Assembly: GCF_000002425.4 (NCBI RefSeq) | Contig: NC_037275.1 | Span: 5,387,100 to 5,451,099, forward strand | Direction: 5' to 3' | Length of the DNA: 64,000 nucleotides | DNA from: Physcomitrium patens | Taxonomy: Eukaryota; Streptophyta; Bryopsida; Funariales; Funariaceae | The notes under the pieces: model-generated | Told to the model about the DNA's origin: nothing | The model's input: the letters and a program-made list of their open reading frames with translations, nothing else | The model's database searches: none | Made by a program: the position numbers and the translations under genes | In this document: positions 48,724-58,945 of the stretch, one piece after another | How positions within the stretch are numbered: the stretch's first letter is position 1 | Layout: each line of letters starts with the position of its first letter

Positions 48724-50868
48724 TTGGGTATTTTCCCAATTGGAGATACGTTCGATTCTAAGAAGACTAGTTGTGAAGATTGGCATAAATCACTTGCTAA
48801 TAAAGACCAATTCAGAGTATATCAAAATCCATCATTTTTCCCTCATATTCAACCAGTAAAATTATTTGGGAATAATAATAGTCAATTGAGAAGGCTTGGA
48901 AGTCCGAAAAAGACTTTTGCAAGAGACAATTTTTATTTTAATAAGCAATTGAGCAGAACACTAGCATCTTTAATGGCATTCGAAAGACCACCAGTTCCAA
49001 TTGCAGTCCAAATAGGTACGACGGGAGATCGCACAACTAGCATGGCTCCATTACCTACTTTTAGAGGTTTACTAGAAGCCGATAGATCAATATTTATCAC
49101 AATTCTTGACTGCATGTATAGCCAATAATGGTAGAACTGAAGATATTTGATTAAAATGGCTGCTAGCAACATTAAAGGATACAACATTTGAATGGTATTA
49201 TTGTTAGCCCGTCGATCAATTTCCTAATTAGAAGGCATTAAAAAATATATTTTTAACCCATTTTTGACAAATTGGATTTAAAGAGCGACTTAAGAAAAGA
49301 TTGATGAATAGCAGAATGGTACTAGGAGAAGTGATACAATCATATTATGGCCGAGTAGTAGATATTTTTAGTAAATGGCCAAATAACCAAATGCCTGATT
49401 CGTTTATTTTGTCCATATTAGTTAACGGACTTTACTCAACAGAATTAAAGTTATTTGTGAAGGAGGCCCAACCGACCACTGTTGCTTCTTCACTAGCACG
49501 AGCAAAGGTGTGGGAAGAATGTCACTATGATCAATTCTTAACCATTGGAGTTACAATGATTCCATCTCAAGCACGTTACCCAATACAAACCTGAAGTGAA
49601 ATTGGGAGCAGCTATCCAAGAATGCTGGATTACGGTACAAACCTTAGTGTTAATCCACAAGGAGCAGTGAATGTTATTCCATTATAGAATATACCACCAA
49701 CAACTACAGTCTCCTATTCTCCATACTCTCCATATCAAAAAGTAGTACGTGCGAAAGAATTATCAAGTGAAACTGGACCAAAGGATCCAAATGAGGCTTT
49801 GTTAATAACTTTGACAAAGAAAATGGATGAACTGGCTGTCAACTTAGCAAAAGACAAGAAAAAGAGGCATAAACCAACCAATATGCGTCCCAATGTCTGG
49901 TGCAGCAATTCTAAGGGGCAAGGTCATTTAGTAACACAATGTCGTTCACCACCCCAAATAACTGTATAATGTACCTTTTAGGGGAGCAAGCATATTACCA
50001 CCAACTGTTGGAATTTACAGAAGCAAAAACAACTCAGTAACCAGATAATGACCCAACCAACTTCATGGGATGTTAATCAAATTCAGACAAGAAATAGGTT
50101 TGGCTAAAACGGGAATCATTCCAATAAGCCGAATAGAAATTTTTCCCAATTTCAAAATTCGGTATATAATCAGGAATACGGAACCAATGCTCAAGGAATG
50201 ATACAAAACCAACAAAGGTATTCCAATATCAACCCTTTCAGCAATCAAATTCGGATTTTGCAATACCAACTAGACAACCGGGATCATTTATCCATCCAAC
50301 TTAGAATAGGTCGAGCCGGTACATCTCAATAGATATCCCTAATATTCTTAACTGTATTGAAAGGAAACCACTTTGATATTATCATTGTAGACAGATCGGA
50401 CATTATGCTAGTGAATGTCTTAATCCAAGAGCAAGCGATGACTATGCTCCCGTTTGTGGAAATTGTAAGCAATCAGGACATACTTATCAATAGTGCAATG
50501 CCCCATTTAATTTCAATAACCAAAACCAGCAAGTTTAATTACAGAGTAAACTAGAGGAGAATAATCGAGGTCCACAAGATTCATCGATAAACTGAGTGGA
50601 ATGCATGCATACTGTGTTTACAAGGGCCCAACAAAAAAGAAAAGATCCAATTCTACAATTAGAAGAACCAATTTCTGAGGAACAATTAGACTCAAATCCA
50701 ATAACCATACCTGGATCGTCATCAGCATTGGAACCTAGATCGTCAAAACAGCCCAATGATGGTTCTGGCACGAGACTATTGACCCAACATGAACCAGTTC
50801 TATTACCCTTAAAGGACAAGAAGTGGCCTTACTTACTAAAAGACCATCTTAGGATGAAACAGTACGAA
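48724..50868 (+). pseudogene. H gag with two zinc knuckles (broken)
   Basis: Pieces in order: 48,724-49,128, ending in a gag start (LPTFRGLLEADRSIFITIL); 49,140-49,600, the capsid-like domain (FEWYY, FKERLKKRLMNS, EVIQSYYGRVVDIFSKWPNN); a spacer with KDPNEALLITLTKKMDELAV; a first knuckle ending CRQIGHYASEC at about 50,386; a second, CGNCKQSGHTYQ-CNAP at 50,455-50,496, with a TAG before the last Cys. Stops and frame changes abound. The tail 50,596-50,868 (ARAQQKRKDPILQLEEP) runs up to the G4 insertion. The layout fits the long gag of the Tat/Athila branch. Confidence 0.7.
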
Positions 50869-50902
50869 TGTTAGGGACATATTCCTTAAAACTTTCTAGA
50901 GA

Positions 50903-51184
50903 GAAGTTTCTAGAACCTTCTAGAAAACAAGCCTTTGGAACCTTCTAGAAGAGAAGCCTCTTGAACCTTTTAGAGAGAAGTTTCTAGAAGCTTCTAGAAA
51001 AGAAGTCTCTGGAACCTTCTAGAAGAGAAGTTTCTAGAAGCTTCTAGAAAGGAATCCCCTAGAACTTTCTAGAAGCTTCCTAGTTAATAAAAGTAGCTCG
51101 AGAAGTTTCTAGAACCTTCTAAAAAGGAAGCCTCTGGAACCTTCTAGAAGCTTCCTAGTTAATAGAAGTAGCTCGAGAAGCTTC
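50903..51184 (+). promoter_or_regulatory. Array of heat-shock elements in the G4 LTR promoter
   Basis: Alternating GAA and TTC blocks, each separated by two bases (nGAAnnTTCn), the binding pattern of heat-shock factors. I count runs of 5 units at 50,903-50,925, 50,977-50,999 and 51,027-51,049; 3 units at 50,938-50,950 and 51,012-51,024; 4 units at 51,062-51,079, 51,102-51,119 and 51,137-51,154; and 2 at 51,177-51,184. That is 35 pentamers, ending 12 bases before the TATA box. The 3' LTR keeps most of them. Three units already suffice for a heat-shock factor trimer, so this promoter looks built for heat or stress induction. Confidence 0.75.
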
Positions 51185-51195
51185 CTAAGTAGGAG

Positions 51196-51203
51196 TATAT
51201 ATA
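51196..51203 (+). promoter_or_regulatory. G4 TATA box
   Basis: TATATATA followed by AGGGATCGAGG, placed between the GAA/TTC array and the predicted RNA start; duplicated in the 3' LTR. Confidence 0.75.
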
Positions 51204-51365
51204 GGGATCGAGGCTGAAGAGTTCTTCAGTCTCGACAACACATCTCTTGGAGTTCTAGCTCACCTTTCTGGTGTTGTTCTTGTACTCATCTGTTTAATCT
51301 AGTTCTGCCACTTCTTCTTGAACTTCTTGTTAGATTTCAAGTCTGTATTTTGTGTCCGTGACAGT

Positions 51366-51376
51366 TTGTCGAGACT
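51366..51376 (+). promoter_or_regulatory. G4 self-primer binding site
   Basis: TTGTCGAGACT, starting two bases after the 5' LTR. It is the exact reverse complement of AGTCTCGACAA at 51,228-51,238, the expected 5' end of the RNA. In the fission-yeast element Tf1 the first 11 bases of the RNA fold back to such a site and are cut to make the primer. The length here is also 11. A TATCAGAGC motif resembling the plant initiator-tRNA site occurs at 51,391-51,399, but 27 bases from the LTR and without the leading TGG. Confidence 0.75.
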
Positions 51377-51415
51377 ACACTAACTTGAGATATCAGAGCT
51401 AGTTCTTTCTTAGTA

Positions 51416-51610
51416 GAGTGTGGATTACCCATCTACTTGAAGGTATACTAGTATTTTTTAGAGGTTGCGGATTACCCTCCTCTAAACTGATACTTCTTTT
51501 GTTACAATATTGGAGTCTTATTCTTCTTGGAGAGAGTGGATTACCCCTCTTCTTGAAATTCTTAAGGCGTTTTATAGGTTGTGGATTACCCTCCTATAAA
51601 CCAATATTGC
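51416..51610 (+). repeat. G4 leader: four GGATTACCC units
   Basis: GTGTGGATTACCCATCT, TTGCGGATTACCCTCCTCTAA, AGTGGATTACCCCTCTTCTTGA and TTGTGGATTACCCTCCTATAA occur at about 51,420, 51,465, 51,536 and 51,582. Units 1 and 3 and units 2 and 4 resemble each other, suggesting a duplicated pair. The same motif occurs in the leaders of G1 and, decayed, of G3 (GTGGATTATCCCAC). Confidence 0.75.
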
Positions 51611-51643
51611 CTCTTATAGGGTCATTTTTGTCCTTCTTTTAGA

Positions 51644-52660
51644 ATGGCCGGAGGTCAAGACATTAGTATGACAGAAAGTTCGGAGTCTAAGTTAGATGCT
51701 ATTATGAATGCCCTTGCTACGTTATCACAAAGAACTGCAGAGATTGAAGGAGTGGTGGTAAGGCTTCATAATGATGGAGTATCTGGGATAGCACAATCTA
51801 AACTACACCAGCCTCAAATTTCGACACTTGGAGAAACAACTTTACCTCAGATTCGACAAGAACCACTAGTTCTACAACATAAGGAGCCTCGAGTTAGCCT
51901 TCTAGATAAGTTTGATGGAACATGTTCCAAGTTTCGAGGATTCATCAATCAAATCAGATTGATAACAGTTTTACAGCCCGAACGATATCCAACGGAGGAG
52001 TCACATGTTGGGCTTGTTGGAACCTTACTTACGGGTCAAGCTCTATCATGGTTTGCTCCTTTGTTTGAAAAACGATCATCCATATTAAACAACTTCGAAA
52101 CCTTTTTGGAAGCATTTGCGGAAGCATTTGGTGAACACGATAAGGTTCGATGGGCTACAACAAAGATCCGATCGCTACGACAAGGGATGCGTTTTACATC
52201 AGTCTATGCTTCGGATTTCAGACAATTAGTATGCGACATGAATTGGGATGAAGAAGCGTTGATGAGTCAATTCTATTGGGGTTTAAGAGATGATGTGAAG
52301 GATTTGTTGTTAACTCTTTCTGATCCACGAACGCTCAATGAAGCCATTAGCCAAGCTGTGAAGTGCGATAATCGCCTATTCCAACGTCGCCAAGACTAAC
52401 GCTCAAGACAACATACAATTCGCCATGCTCTAACTATGTCGGCAAGCAGTGTGAATTCGCATTCAGAGGTGGAAGACATGCAAATTGATGCGGTACGTAT
52501 CAAATCTCTTACTATAGAAGAAAAAAAGTGATGTATGGAGGAAAATTTATGCTTGTATTGCGGTGGAGAAGGCCACAAAGTCGGAAACTGCCCCAAAAAG
52601 TAAAATCGAGGCATAGTCAAGACTAAGGGAGTATTTGTTCAGGAAAACGAGGATGCCCAG
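51644..52660 (+). pseudogene. G4 gag (three in-frame stops)
   Basis: ATG 51,644 (MAGGQDISMTESSES) opens 251 codons to TAA at 52,397. The same frame continues past TGA at 52,529 and TAA at 52,601. It includes a coiled N-terminus (LDAIMNALATLSQRTAEIEG), the gag core (LLDKFDGTCSKFRGFINQIR; LTGQALSWFAPLFEK; WGLRDDVKDLLLTL) and a knuckle CLYCGGEGHKVGNC between the second and third stop. Each stop is one C-to-T change from CAA or CGA. Pol follows in the frame one base back. Confidence 0.85.
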
Positions 52661-52665
52661 CCACA

Positions 52666-55600
52666 GTAGGAACCGTGCGGCTGGACAATGAAATATCCCA
52701 ACAACAATCAGGTTCCTTTCTTTCTGCCCAACTTGCACTTTGTTTTACAATCCCTCTGTTTATCGGCCCTCAAAAACTGAGAACCTTAGCACTACTAGAC
52801 TCAGGAGCATCTGCTTGTTTTTTAGACGAAGAATTTGCAAAGCGTCATAAGATCCCTTTAGTACAAAAATCAAAACCTGTTCATGTTGACGTCATAGATG
52901 GGCGACCTTTATTGTCTGGTAGCATCACCCATGAATCAAAACCTATAGAAGTAACGTTTAAAGACCATAGTAGTCATATTATTTTTAATATTATTAGAAC
53001 CCCATCAAATCCTATTATTCTTGGTCTTTCTTGGTTGGAAAAATATAATCCATTGATAGATTGGAGGTTGCGGAAGATGACTTTTCCCACAAAACTACCC
53101 AAGAAAAAACCTAGTAAAAAACCTCGAAAAAAGAAATCCTTATTCATTGGAGCAAGAGCGTTTATAAGATCATCTAAGGAAGGCACTCCATTTTTCATTT
53201 ATGCGGCTCCAACTACTGAGGAGAAGATCTCAACAGTAAGTATACCGGAGCAATATAAAGATTTTGAAGACGTGTTTCAAAAGAAGAACGCCGACATACT
53301 ACCGGAACACTGACCATATGATTGTGCCATAGACTTGCAAGAAGGAGCACAACCACCTTTTGGCCCAATCTACAATCTATCGCAAACGGAGTTGGCAGAG
53401 TTACGAAAGTACATCGACGAGAATCTAGCCAAGAACTTCATTCGTCATTCAAAATCATCAGCTAGAGCATCCATCTTATTTGTGAAGAAGAAAGATGGAT
53501 CATTACGGATGTGTGTGGACTATCGAGGCCTCAACAAGGTAACAAAGAAAAATTGTTATCCATTACCCTTGATTTCTACTCTCTTAGAACAACTTGGACG
53601 TGTGAAGATCTTTACAAAAATTGATCTAAGGGGAGCTTATAATCTCGTACGAATCAAGGAAGGAGATGAGTGGAAGATAGCATTCCGTATAAGGTATGGT
53701 CATTTCGAATATAATGTCATGCCTTTTGGTCTTACCAATGCTCCAGCGATTTTCCAACATATGATGAATGACATCTTTCGAGAACACCTCGACGATTTTG
53801 TTGTCATCTACTTGGATGATATTCTAATATTCTCTAAAAACGAGGAATAGCATGAGGAGCATGTTCGTTTGGTCTTGGAGAAACTACGCAAGCGAGGACT
53901 ATATGCCAAATTAGAAAAGTGTTTATTTCACCAGACGGAGATGGAATTTTTGGAATCATTGCGACTATAGAAGGTTTGAAGATGGACCCCAAGAGAGTAG
54001 AAGCAATCATGTCTTGGGAGGTTCCGAAGATGGTTAGAGACGTACAATGCTTTCTTGGTTTTGCTAACTTCTATCGGATCTTCATCAAGAATTATTCTCA
54101 AGTTGCTGCTCCTCTCACTCGATTAACATGCAAAGATAAGTTGGAATGGGGACCTTTGGCGGAGAAGGCGTTTCAAGATTTGAAGACAGCATTTACTACA
54201 GCTCCAATTTTGGTACATCCAGACTTTATAAAGGCCTTCTATTTAGAAACTGATGCTTCAGATTTTGCTTTGGGAGCTGTGCTTTCACAAATGAGTGAAG
54301 ATAAGAAGCTCCATCTAGTTGCATTCTATTCTCGGAAGTTCTCTGCTGCTGAAATCAATTATGAGATCTACGATAAGAAACTTCTTGCTATAGTGGATTG
54401 TTTTGAAGAATGGCGTTACTTTCTTGAAGGAGCTGCACATCCAATAACCGTATATACGGATCACAAGAATTTGGAGTATTTCATGACGGCTCGAGTTTTA
54501 AATCGACGTCAAGCTCAATGAAATATGTCGCTATCTAGATTTGATTTTGTTATCACTTATCGACCTGGAAGACAGTAAGGACTATCCGATGCTTTATCAA
54601 GAAGATCGTATCTTGCACCAAAGGCTAGAGAAGCAGCATTTGATCAATAATATACAATGTTATTGAAGCCAGAGAGATTTCAACTTTGTACTACTATTAT
54701 ATCATTTGATGCTGCCTTCCTAAACCAGGTACGTACTATGACCATTAAAGATTCAGTAGCCATTGATATCAAGCAACGTACCAATGATGACAAGTTCTAG
54801 GTAGAGGGAGATCTTTTATACTTTGAAGAGCGATTGTACATTCCAAAAGGACTAGAACGACTCTGAGTTCTTCAATCTCGCCATGATTTTTCAACTGCGG
54901 GACATTTTGGATTCAATAAGACCTTGGAGCTTATTTCTCGAGATTTTTGGTGGCCTCAAATGTGGAAGGATGTGAAAGATTTTGTCCTCTCTTGTGACAT
55001 TTGTTCAAGATCTAAGAATCCTCGGCATCGCCCTTATGGACTTCTACAGCCATTGCCAATTCCACGTCGACCATGGTCTTCAATTCCTATGGACTTCATC
55101 ACGGACTTGCCATCATCAAACTCATTTGACAGCATCTTTGTCGTGGTAGATCGGCTTACGAAGATGGCACACTTTGTTCCTTGTAAGAAGACATCGTCGA
55201 GTGAAGTCAAAGCAAGACTCTTTCTCGATAATGTGTATCGATATCATGGACTACCAGATGATATCATATCAGATCGAGGTACCCAGTTCGTGTCAAAGTT
55301 TTGGAGATCTCTCTTTGGGATATTGAAGGTGGATATCAAGCTTTCTTCAGCTTTTCATCCTCAAATTGATGGCCAAACGGAACGGGTGAACCAAGTCTTG
55401 GAGCAGTACTTACGATGCAGTATCAACTATCAGCAAGACGATTGGACTGCATATCTATCGTTAGCCGAGTTTGCATATAACAACACCCTCCATACGTCGA
55501 CTCAACAAAAACCATTCTTTTCTAACTATGGATATCATCCGAAGCTTGATTTATTGAATCCGTCAACAAAGAACAATCCAGCAGCTGAAGGATTTGTGAA

Positions 55601-56144
55601 GCAACTATCAGAGCTTCAAACTATGTTGAAGCTTCAATTACAATCCGCTCAAGAATCCTATAAGACGTCTGTAGATAGATTTCAGAATCCAGCACCTACT
55701 TTCAAAGTTGGAGACAAAGCTTGGCTTCTTCGACGAAATATCAAGACCAAGCGACCATGTGATAAGTTGGACTATCGAAGATTGGGACCATTTATCATCC
55801 AGAAGCAAATTAATCCAGTGGCATACCGGCTGGAGTTACCGGCTTCTATGAAGGTACATCCAGTCTTTCATGTTTCTCTATTAGAACCTTATCGAGAGTC
55901 ATCTTTTCTTAGAAGAGTGCAATGTCCGCCACCTAGTATTGAAATCGAGAACCACGAAGAATACGAGCTTGAAAAGGTATTGGATTCACGGCGAAGGTGG
56001 GAAAAGTTAGAATATCTTGTTCATTGGTGCGGCTATGACATTAATGAGCGAATATGGGAGCCAGCTGAAAATCTTACGAATGCGCCACAAAAGGTACAGG
56101 AGTTTCATCAACGACATCCCGATAAACCTAAATCAATTCGATGA
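52666..56144 (+). pseudogene. G4 pol: protease, RT, RNase H, integrase, chromodomain
   Basis: Protease 52,675-53,313 (LALLDSGASACFLDEEFAK; IILGLSWLEKY). RT 53,335-53,850 ([45 protein letters not shown], site intact). After a TAG at 53,848 and a frame change near 53,945 come thumb and RNase H 53,919-54,521 (YLETDASDFALGAVLSQ; YTDHKNLEYF). Integrase: SRHDFSTAGHFGFNKT...CDICSRSK zinc domain, then Asp in PMDFITDLP, Asp in ISDRGTQF, Glu in DGQTERVNQ. Chromodomain at about 55,950-56,090 (YELEKVLDSRRR, LEYLVHWCGYD, IWEP), with the aromatic cage kept. Other stops: 53,311, 54,519, 54,576, 54,648, 54,798, 54,864, all CAA, CAG or CGA by one C-to-T step. Confidence 0.9.
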
Positions 56145-56260
56145 TAGCTTCTTTCTGAAGCTTGTTCTCCCAACAATATAAGAAAAGGGGAGAGCACCAG
56201 CAAAATTCATAGTTGATGTAGTTATTTTCTCCAAGATAGATCGTAGTTTGGTCTTTTGAT

Positions 56261-56614
56261 ATGGATAGCGAAGAGATAGATACTATGCCAGTCAGAGTAT
56301 CGCAACCGAGTAGCTCACGAAGGTGACCCCGAGATGAAGAACTACATGTACCACGACGACGACGGAGGATACCGAGTAACCGATCATTGGTGATCGTATT
56401 TGAAATCGAGCCTGCTTATGATGGTCAACCAGAAGGCGTGTTTGTAGGACAATTTCACAATGAAGATACGGAAGTTCATGCTTGGTCAGAAGTCGAAGGC
56501 GTGGGCCACTACAGTTGGCTTCAAGGGTCGATGAACCACTTACCTCGTGAACAACAGTTGGAGTTCATAGCAGAAGTTATGCGACAGATCTTCATTTTCT
56601 TGCGTTGGTACTGA
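56261..56614 (+). pseudogene. G4 extra ORF between pol and 3' LTR
   Basis: ATG at 56,261 opens a frame of 117 codons broken once, at 56,324 (TGA, one step from CGA). The protein starts MDSEEIDTMPVRVSQPSSSR and has a basic arginine cluster (PRRRRRIPSNR) like a nuclear or nucleic-acid-binding signal. It ends in an acidic to hydrophobic domain (EIEPAYDGQPEGVFVGQFHN; WSEVEGVGHYSWLQG; FIFLRWY). I recognise no family. Location and length suggest an accessory protein, as in the extra-ORF-bearing plant gypsy elements. The polypurine tract follows 34 bases after the stop. Confidence 0.55.
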
Positions 56615-56661
56615 TCAACAACATTGCTTCTCAGAGACCTCGAAGCTAAAGGAGGGGGTGA

Positions 56662-57156
56662 TGTTAGAGACATATTCCTTAGAACTTTCTAGAGAGAAGT
56701 TTCTAGAACCTTCTAGAAAACAAGCCTTTGGAACCTTCTAGAAGAGAAGCCTCTGGAACCTTTTAGAGAGAATTTTCTAGAAGCTTCTAGAAAGGAAGTC
56801 TCTGGAACCTTTTAGAAGAGAAGTTTTTAGAAGCTTCTAGAAAGGAATCCCCTAGAACTTTCTAGAAGCTTCCTAGTTAATAAAAGTAGCTCGAGAAGTT
56901 TCTAGAACCTTCTAAAAAGAAAGCCTCTGGAACCTTCTAGAAGCTTCCTAGTTAATAGAAGTAGCTTGAGAAGCTTCCTAAGTAGGAGTATATATAGGGA
57001 TCGAGGCTGAAGAGTTCTTCAGTCTCGACAACACATCTCTTGGAGTTCTAGCTCACCTTTCTGGTGTTGTTCTTGTACTCATCTGTTTAATCTAGTTCTG
57101 CCACTTCTTCTTGAACTTCTTGTTAGATTTCAAGTCTGTATTTTGTGTCCGTGACA
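56662..57156 (+). repeat. G4 3' LTR
   Basis: 495 bases, partner of 50,869-51,363. The GAA/TTC array and TATA box are kept, with small losses (AGAATTTTC for AGAAGTTTC near 56,770). Confidence 0.95.
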
Positions 57157-57161
57157 ACGAA

Positions 57162-57743
57162 ATAGTTTATTCGGCTATTTCAATGTCAAACTCTATGAAG
57201 TAAGATAAGCTATTGATAGGGGTTAAAGTGAAGTCTATGAAAAAAAAAAGGGCTTTATAAATCACTACAAATATGGAACCGTATGATATATTGAAGGATT
57301 TGGATGAAATCAAATCATCAATCTCAATGAAGCAACTATTAGCGATTGTAGCAAAATATCGTTTTACATTGAATTCTTAGTTAATACAACAAAGAGCTTG
57401 ATCTAAAGAAGTTCGGGAAGTCAATTTGAATCCTGATCCAGGAGCACCGACTATTGATGTATCCATCGATGGAGTCCTTATTTTTGGAGTTCAAGTGGAT
57501 GAGGACTCAAGTGTAAATTTAATGGCAGCAAAAACAATGGAAAATCTGGGTTTAGCTCAGTTATTACCCACATTGTTGATATTAAGAATGGCTGACTACA
57601 TTCAAGTCAAGCCTATGGCTATTCTTCGTAGTATTGACACTGTTATAGCAGGGATTGTGTATAAAATTGATTATATCATTTTTAGGTTACAAAGTTCTAC
57701 ATTATCATATCCAATTTTATTAGGTCGACCATGGTTATACTAA
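57162..57743 (+). pseudogene. H aspartic protease (resumed after G4)
   Basis: 57,270-57,400 reads YDILKDLDEIKSSISMKQLL, the linker before the protease in Tat/Athila elements. 57,426-57,743 is the protease: PTIDVSIDGVLIFGVQVDED, SSVNLMAAKTMENLGL, LRMADYIQVKPMAILR, YPILLGRPWLY. The active-site motif, VDSGSS in functional members, is VDEDSS, so the Gly is lost and the enzyme would be dead even in frame. Confidence 0.8.
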
Positions 57744-57773
57744 GCTAAAGCTAAAAATGACTGAGGCCATGGA

Positions 57774-58330
57774 ATGCTAACTATCGAAAAGGGAAGAAAA
57801 ATATTTGTTTTACAAATGTACCTAATCCAATATCATGGGGAATCTCAAATTCTAGGCTCGAAAGTGACATCTGATGAGGAGGGTCAATCTGAGGATAACC
57901 ATGATGAAATTACTAATATAATTCAAGTTGACAATGATCCAATTTGCATATGTAAAGAAGAAATATCCTACCAATATCATGGACTCGGAGAATATTTTGT
58001 TCATCTGGAGGATGCAATAAATTTCAATCATGCTATTGTCGAATGGATGAACAATTCCGCAATCAATAGAGTCAGCTTATTGGAACCAAAATTGGGTAGT
58101 TTCGATATGTCGGATAATATAAGATATTCAGATCAAGAGAAGACAATTAAGTCAGAGGTTGTAGAAGACCCTGTGTGTCAATCTATTAACCTAGGCACCA
58201 ATAAAATGCCACAACTAATTAAAATATATGTCGGTATTATAGGCACAGAACTGGATGTTTGGAAACAGTTTTTCGTCTATCACAAATCTACCTTTCCGTG
58301 GTCGTATGCAGATTTGAAAGGGATTCCAAC
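57774..58330 (+). pseudogene. H protease-RT linker, truncated before RT
   Basis: A frame continuing to 58,415, but only its part to about 58,330 belongs to H pol. It ends QLIKIYVGIIGTELDVWKQF then HKSTFPWSYADLKGIP, the conserved approach to RT (FAWSYEDMPGL type). At about 58,325 the sequence switches to the antisense ORF, so RT, RNase H and integrase were deleted. Confidence 0.75.
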
Positions 58331-58940
58331 CCATTTCTGCATGTATCTTTGTGGCTACATAAGCTGCCCAATTGAATACCATGCCTTCCAGTGTTCCTAT
58401 CGCGGAAAACAATAATCTCTTCGCCATGTAGGTGGTATGCCGATTCAATGCTAACCACTTCTGAACAAACTGCATCCATTCCATAAGTTTGGACGTAAGT
58501 GCTTCGTGTACCTTTCATCTTTAATTTCGCTCGAGAGACGACATTCCTCTTTTGAAATAGCTTCCTGGCCTGAAGTCATTTGACGCGTCTCTTCTCACCT
58601 CAAGCTCTCCGATTGATAAATGCAAGACCTTGTATAAGATATTTTCATCTATCCCAATCAGGACTCCTCTTACCACACTCGAACCATCCTCTGGATGATA
58701 ATTTTCTATATATTCCGCCACTCGTTCTACATCAATTGGTGGGAGTTTATCCGATCTTCACAAAAACATAAATAATTGTGTATTTCTAAAATATTTTTGT
58801 ATTTTCAATAACCAATAGATATCTAACTTCATCGGTTCCATATTGGTGATAACTACAAGAGATGACGATCCCAGATCGCACTTAGACCTCACATTGTGGT
58901 GACTTTCTGATCGTTTTGACACTCTCTTTGCTCTTTCCAT
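58325..58940 (-). pseudogene. Antisense TE-associated protein at the right end of H
   Basis: Minus-strand coding sense from ATG at about 58,940 (MERAKRVSKRSESHHN) on to MEPMKLDIYWLLKIQKYFRN, SDKLPPIDVERVAEYIENYH, EDGSSVVRGVLIGIDENILY, VLHLSIGELEVRRDASNDF and, after stops and a frame change at about 58,520, LALNRHTTYMAKRLLFSAIG and GMVFNWAAYVATKIHAEMG. Tat-type elements are known to carry antisense ORFs between pol and the 3' LTR encoding plant-transposon-like proteins. This fits that place, though I cannot name the domain with certainty. Confidence 0.55.
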
Positions 58941-58945
58941 CAACA

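Larger units (their letters stand above)
50869..51363 (+). repeat. G4 5' LTR
   Basis: Starts TGTTAGGGACA and ends GTCCGTGACA. The first 315 bases (U3) are dominated by repeats of CTAGAAGCTTCTAGAA type. TATATATA lies at 51,196-51,203, and the predicted RNA start at about 51,228 lies 32 bases from its first T. Confidence 0.95.
50869..57156 (+). mobile_element. Ty3/gypsy chromovirus G4, structurally complete
   Basis: 6,288 bases with LTRs of 495 bases each, target duplication ACGAA on both sides (50,864-50,868; 57,157-57,161), a 5' self-primer site, gag, pol with chromodomain, an extra ORF, and a polypurine tract AAAGGAGGGGGTGA just before the 3' LTR. By eye the LTRs differ at 9 positions (about 1.8 %), making this the youngest insertion in the window. 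Gag-pol has ten stops and at least one frame change, so this copy needs helpers. Confidence 0.95.
38934..58945 (+). mobile_element. Tat/Athila-like Ty3/gypsy element H, split by M and G4
   Basis: H's DNA is 38,934-39,684, 48,302-50,868 and 57,162-58,945. Comparison with uninterrupted G1 puts the borders at ACTTT/TGTAGAA (38,929-38,934) and CAACA/ACCTT (58,945-58,950), a 5-base target duplication with one C/T change. It has a 5' LTR, a tRNA-type primer site (TGGCACCGC + TGTCGAGGA, near TGGCGCCGTTGCCGGGGA of Tat/Athila elements), gag with two zinc knuckles, a protease, then a jump to an antisense ORF. RT, RNase H and integrase are absent and no 3' LTR is seen. Confidence 0.7.

Noticed and set aside
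50881..51180. CRISPR-like or satellite array
   Set aside because: Repeats are short GAA/TTC palindromic units of variable spacing within an LTR promoter, present in both LTRs of one retrotransposon.
51391..51399. Initiator-tRNA primer site for G4 (TATCAGAGC)
   Set aside because: It lies 27 bases from the LTR end and lacks the leading TGG; the self-complementary site next to the LTR fits better.
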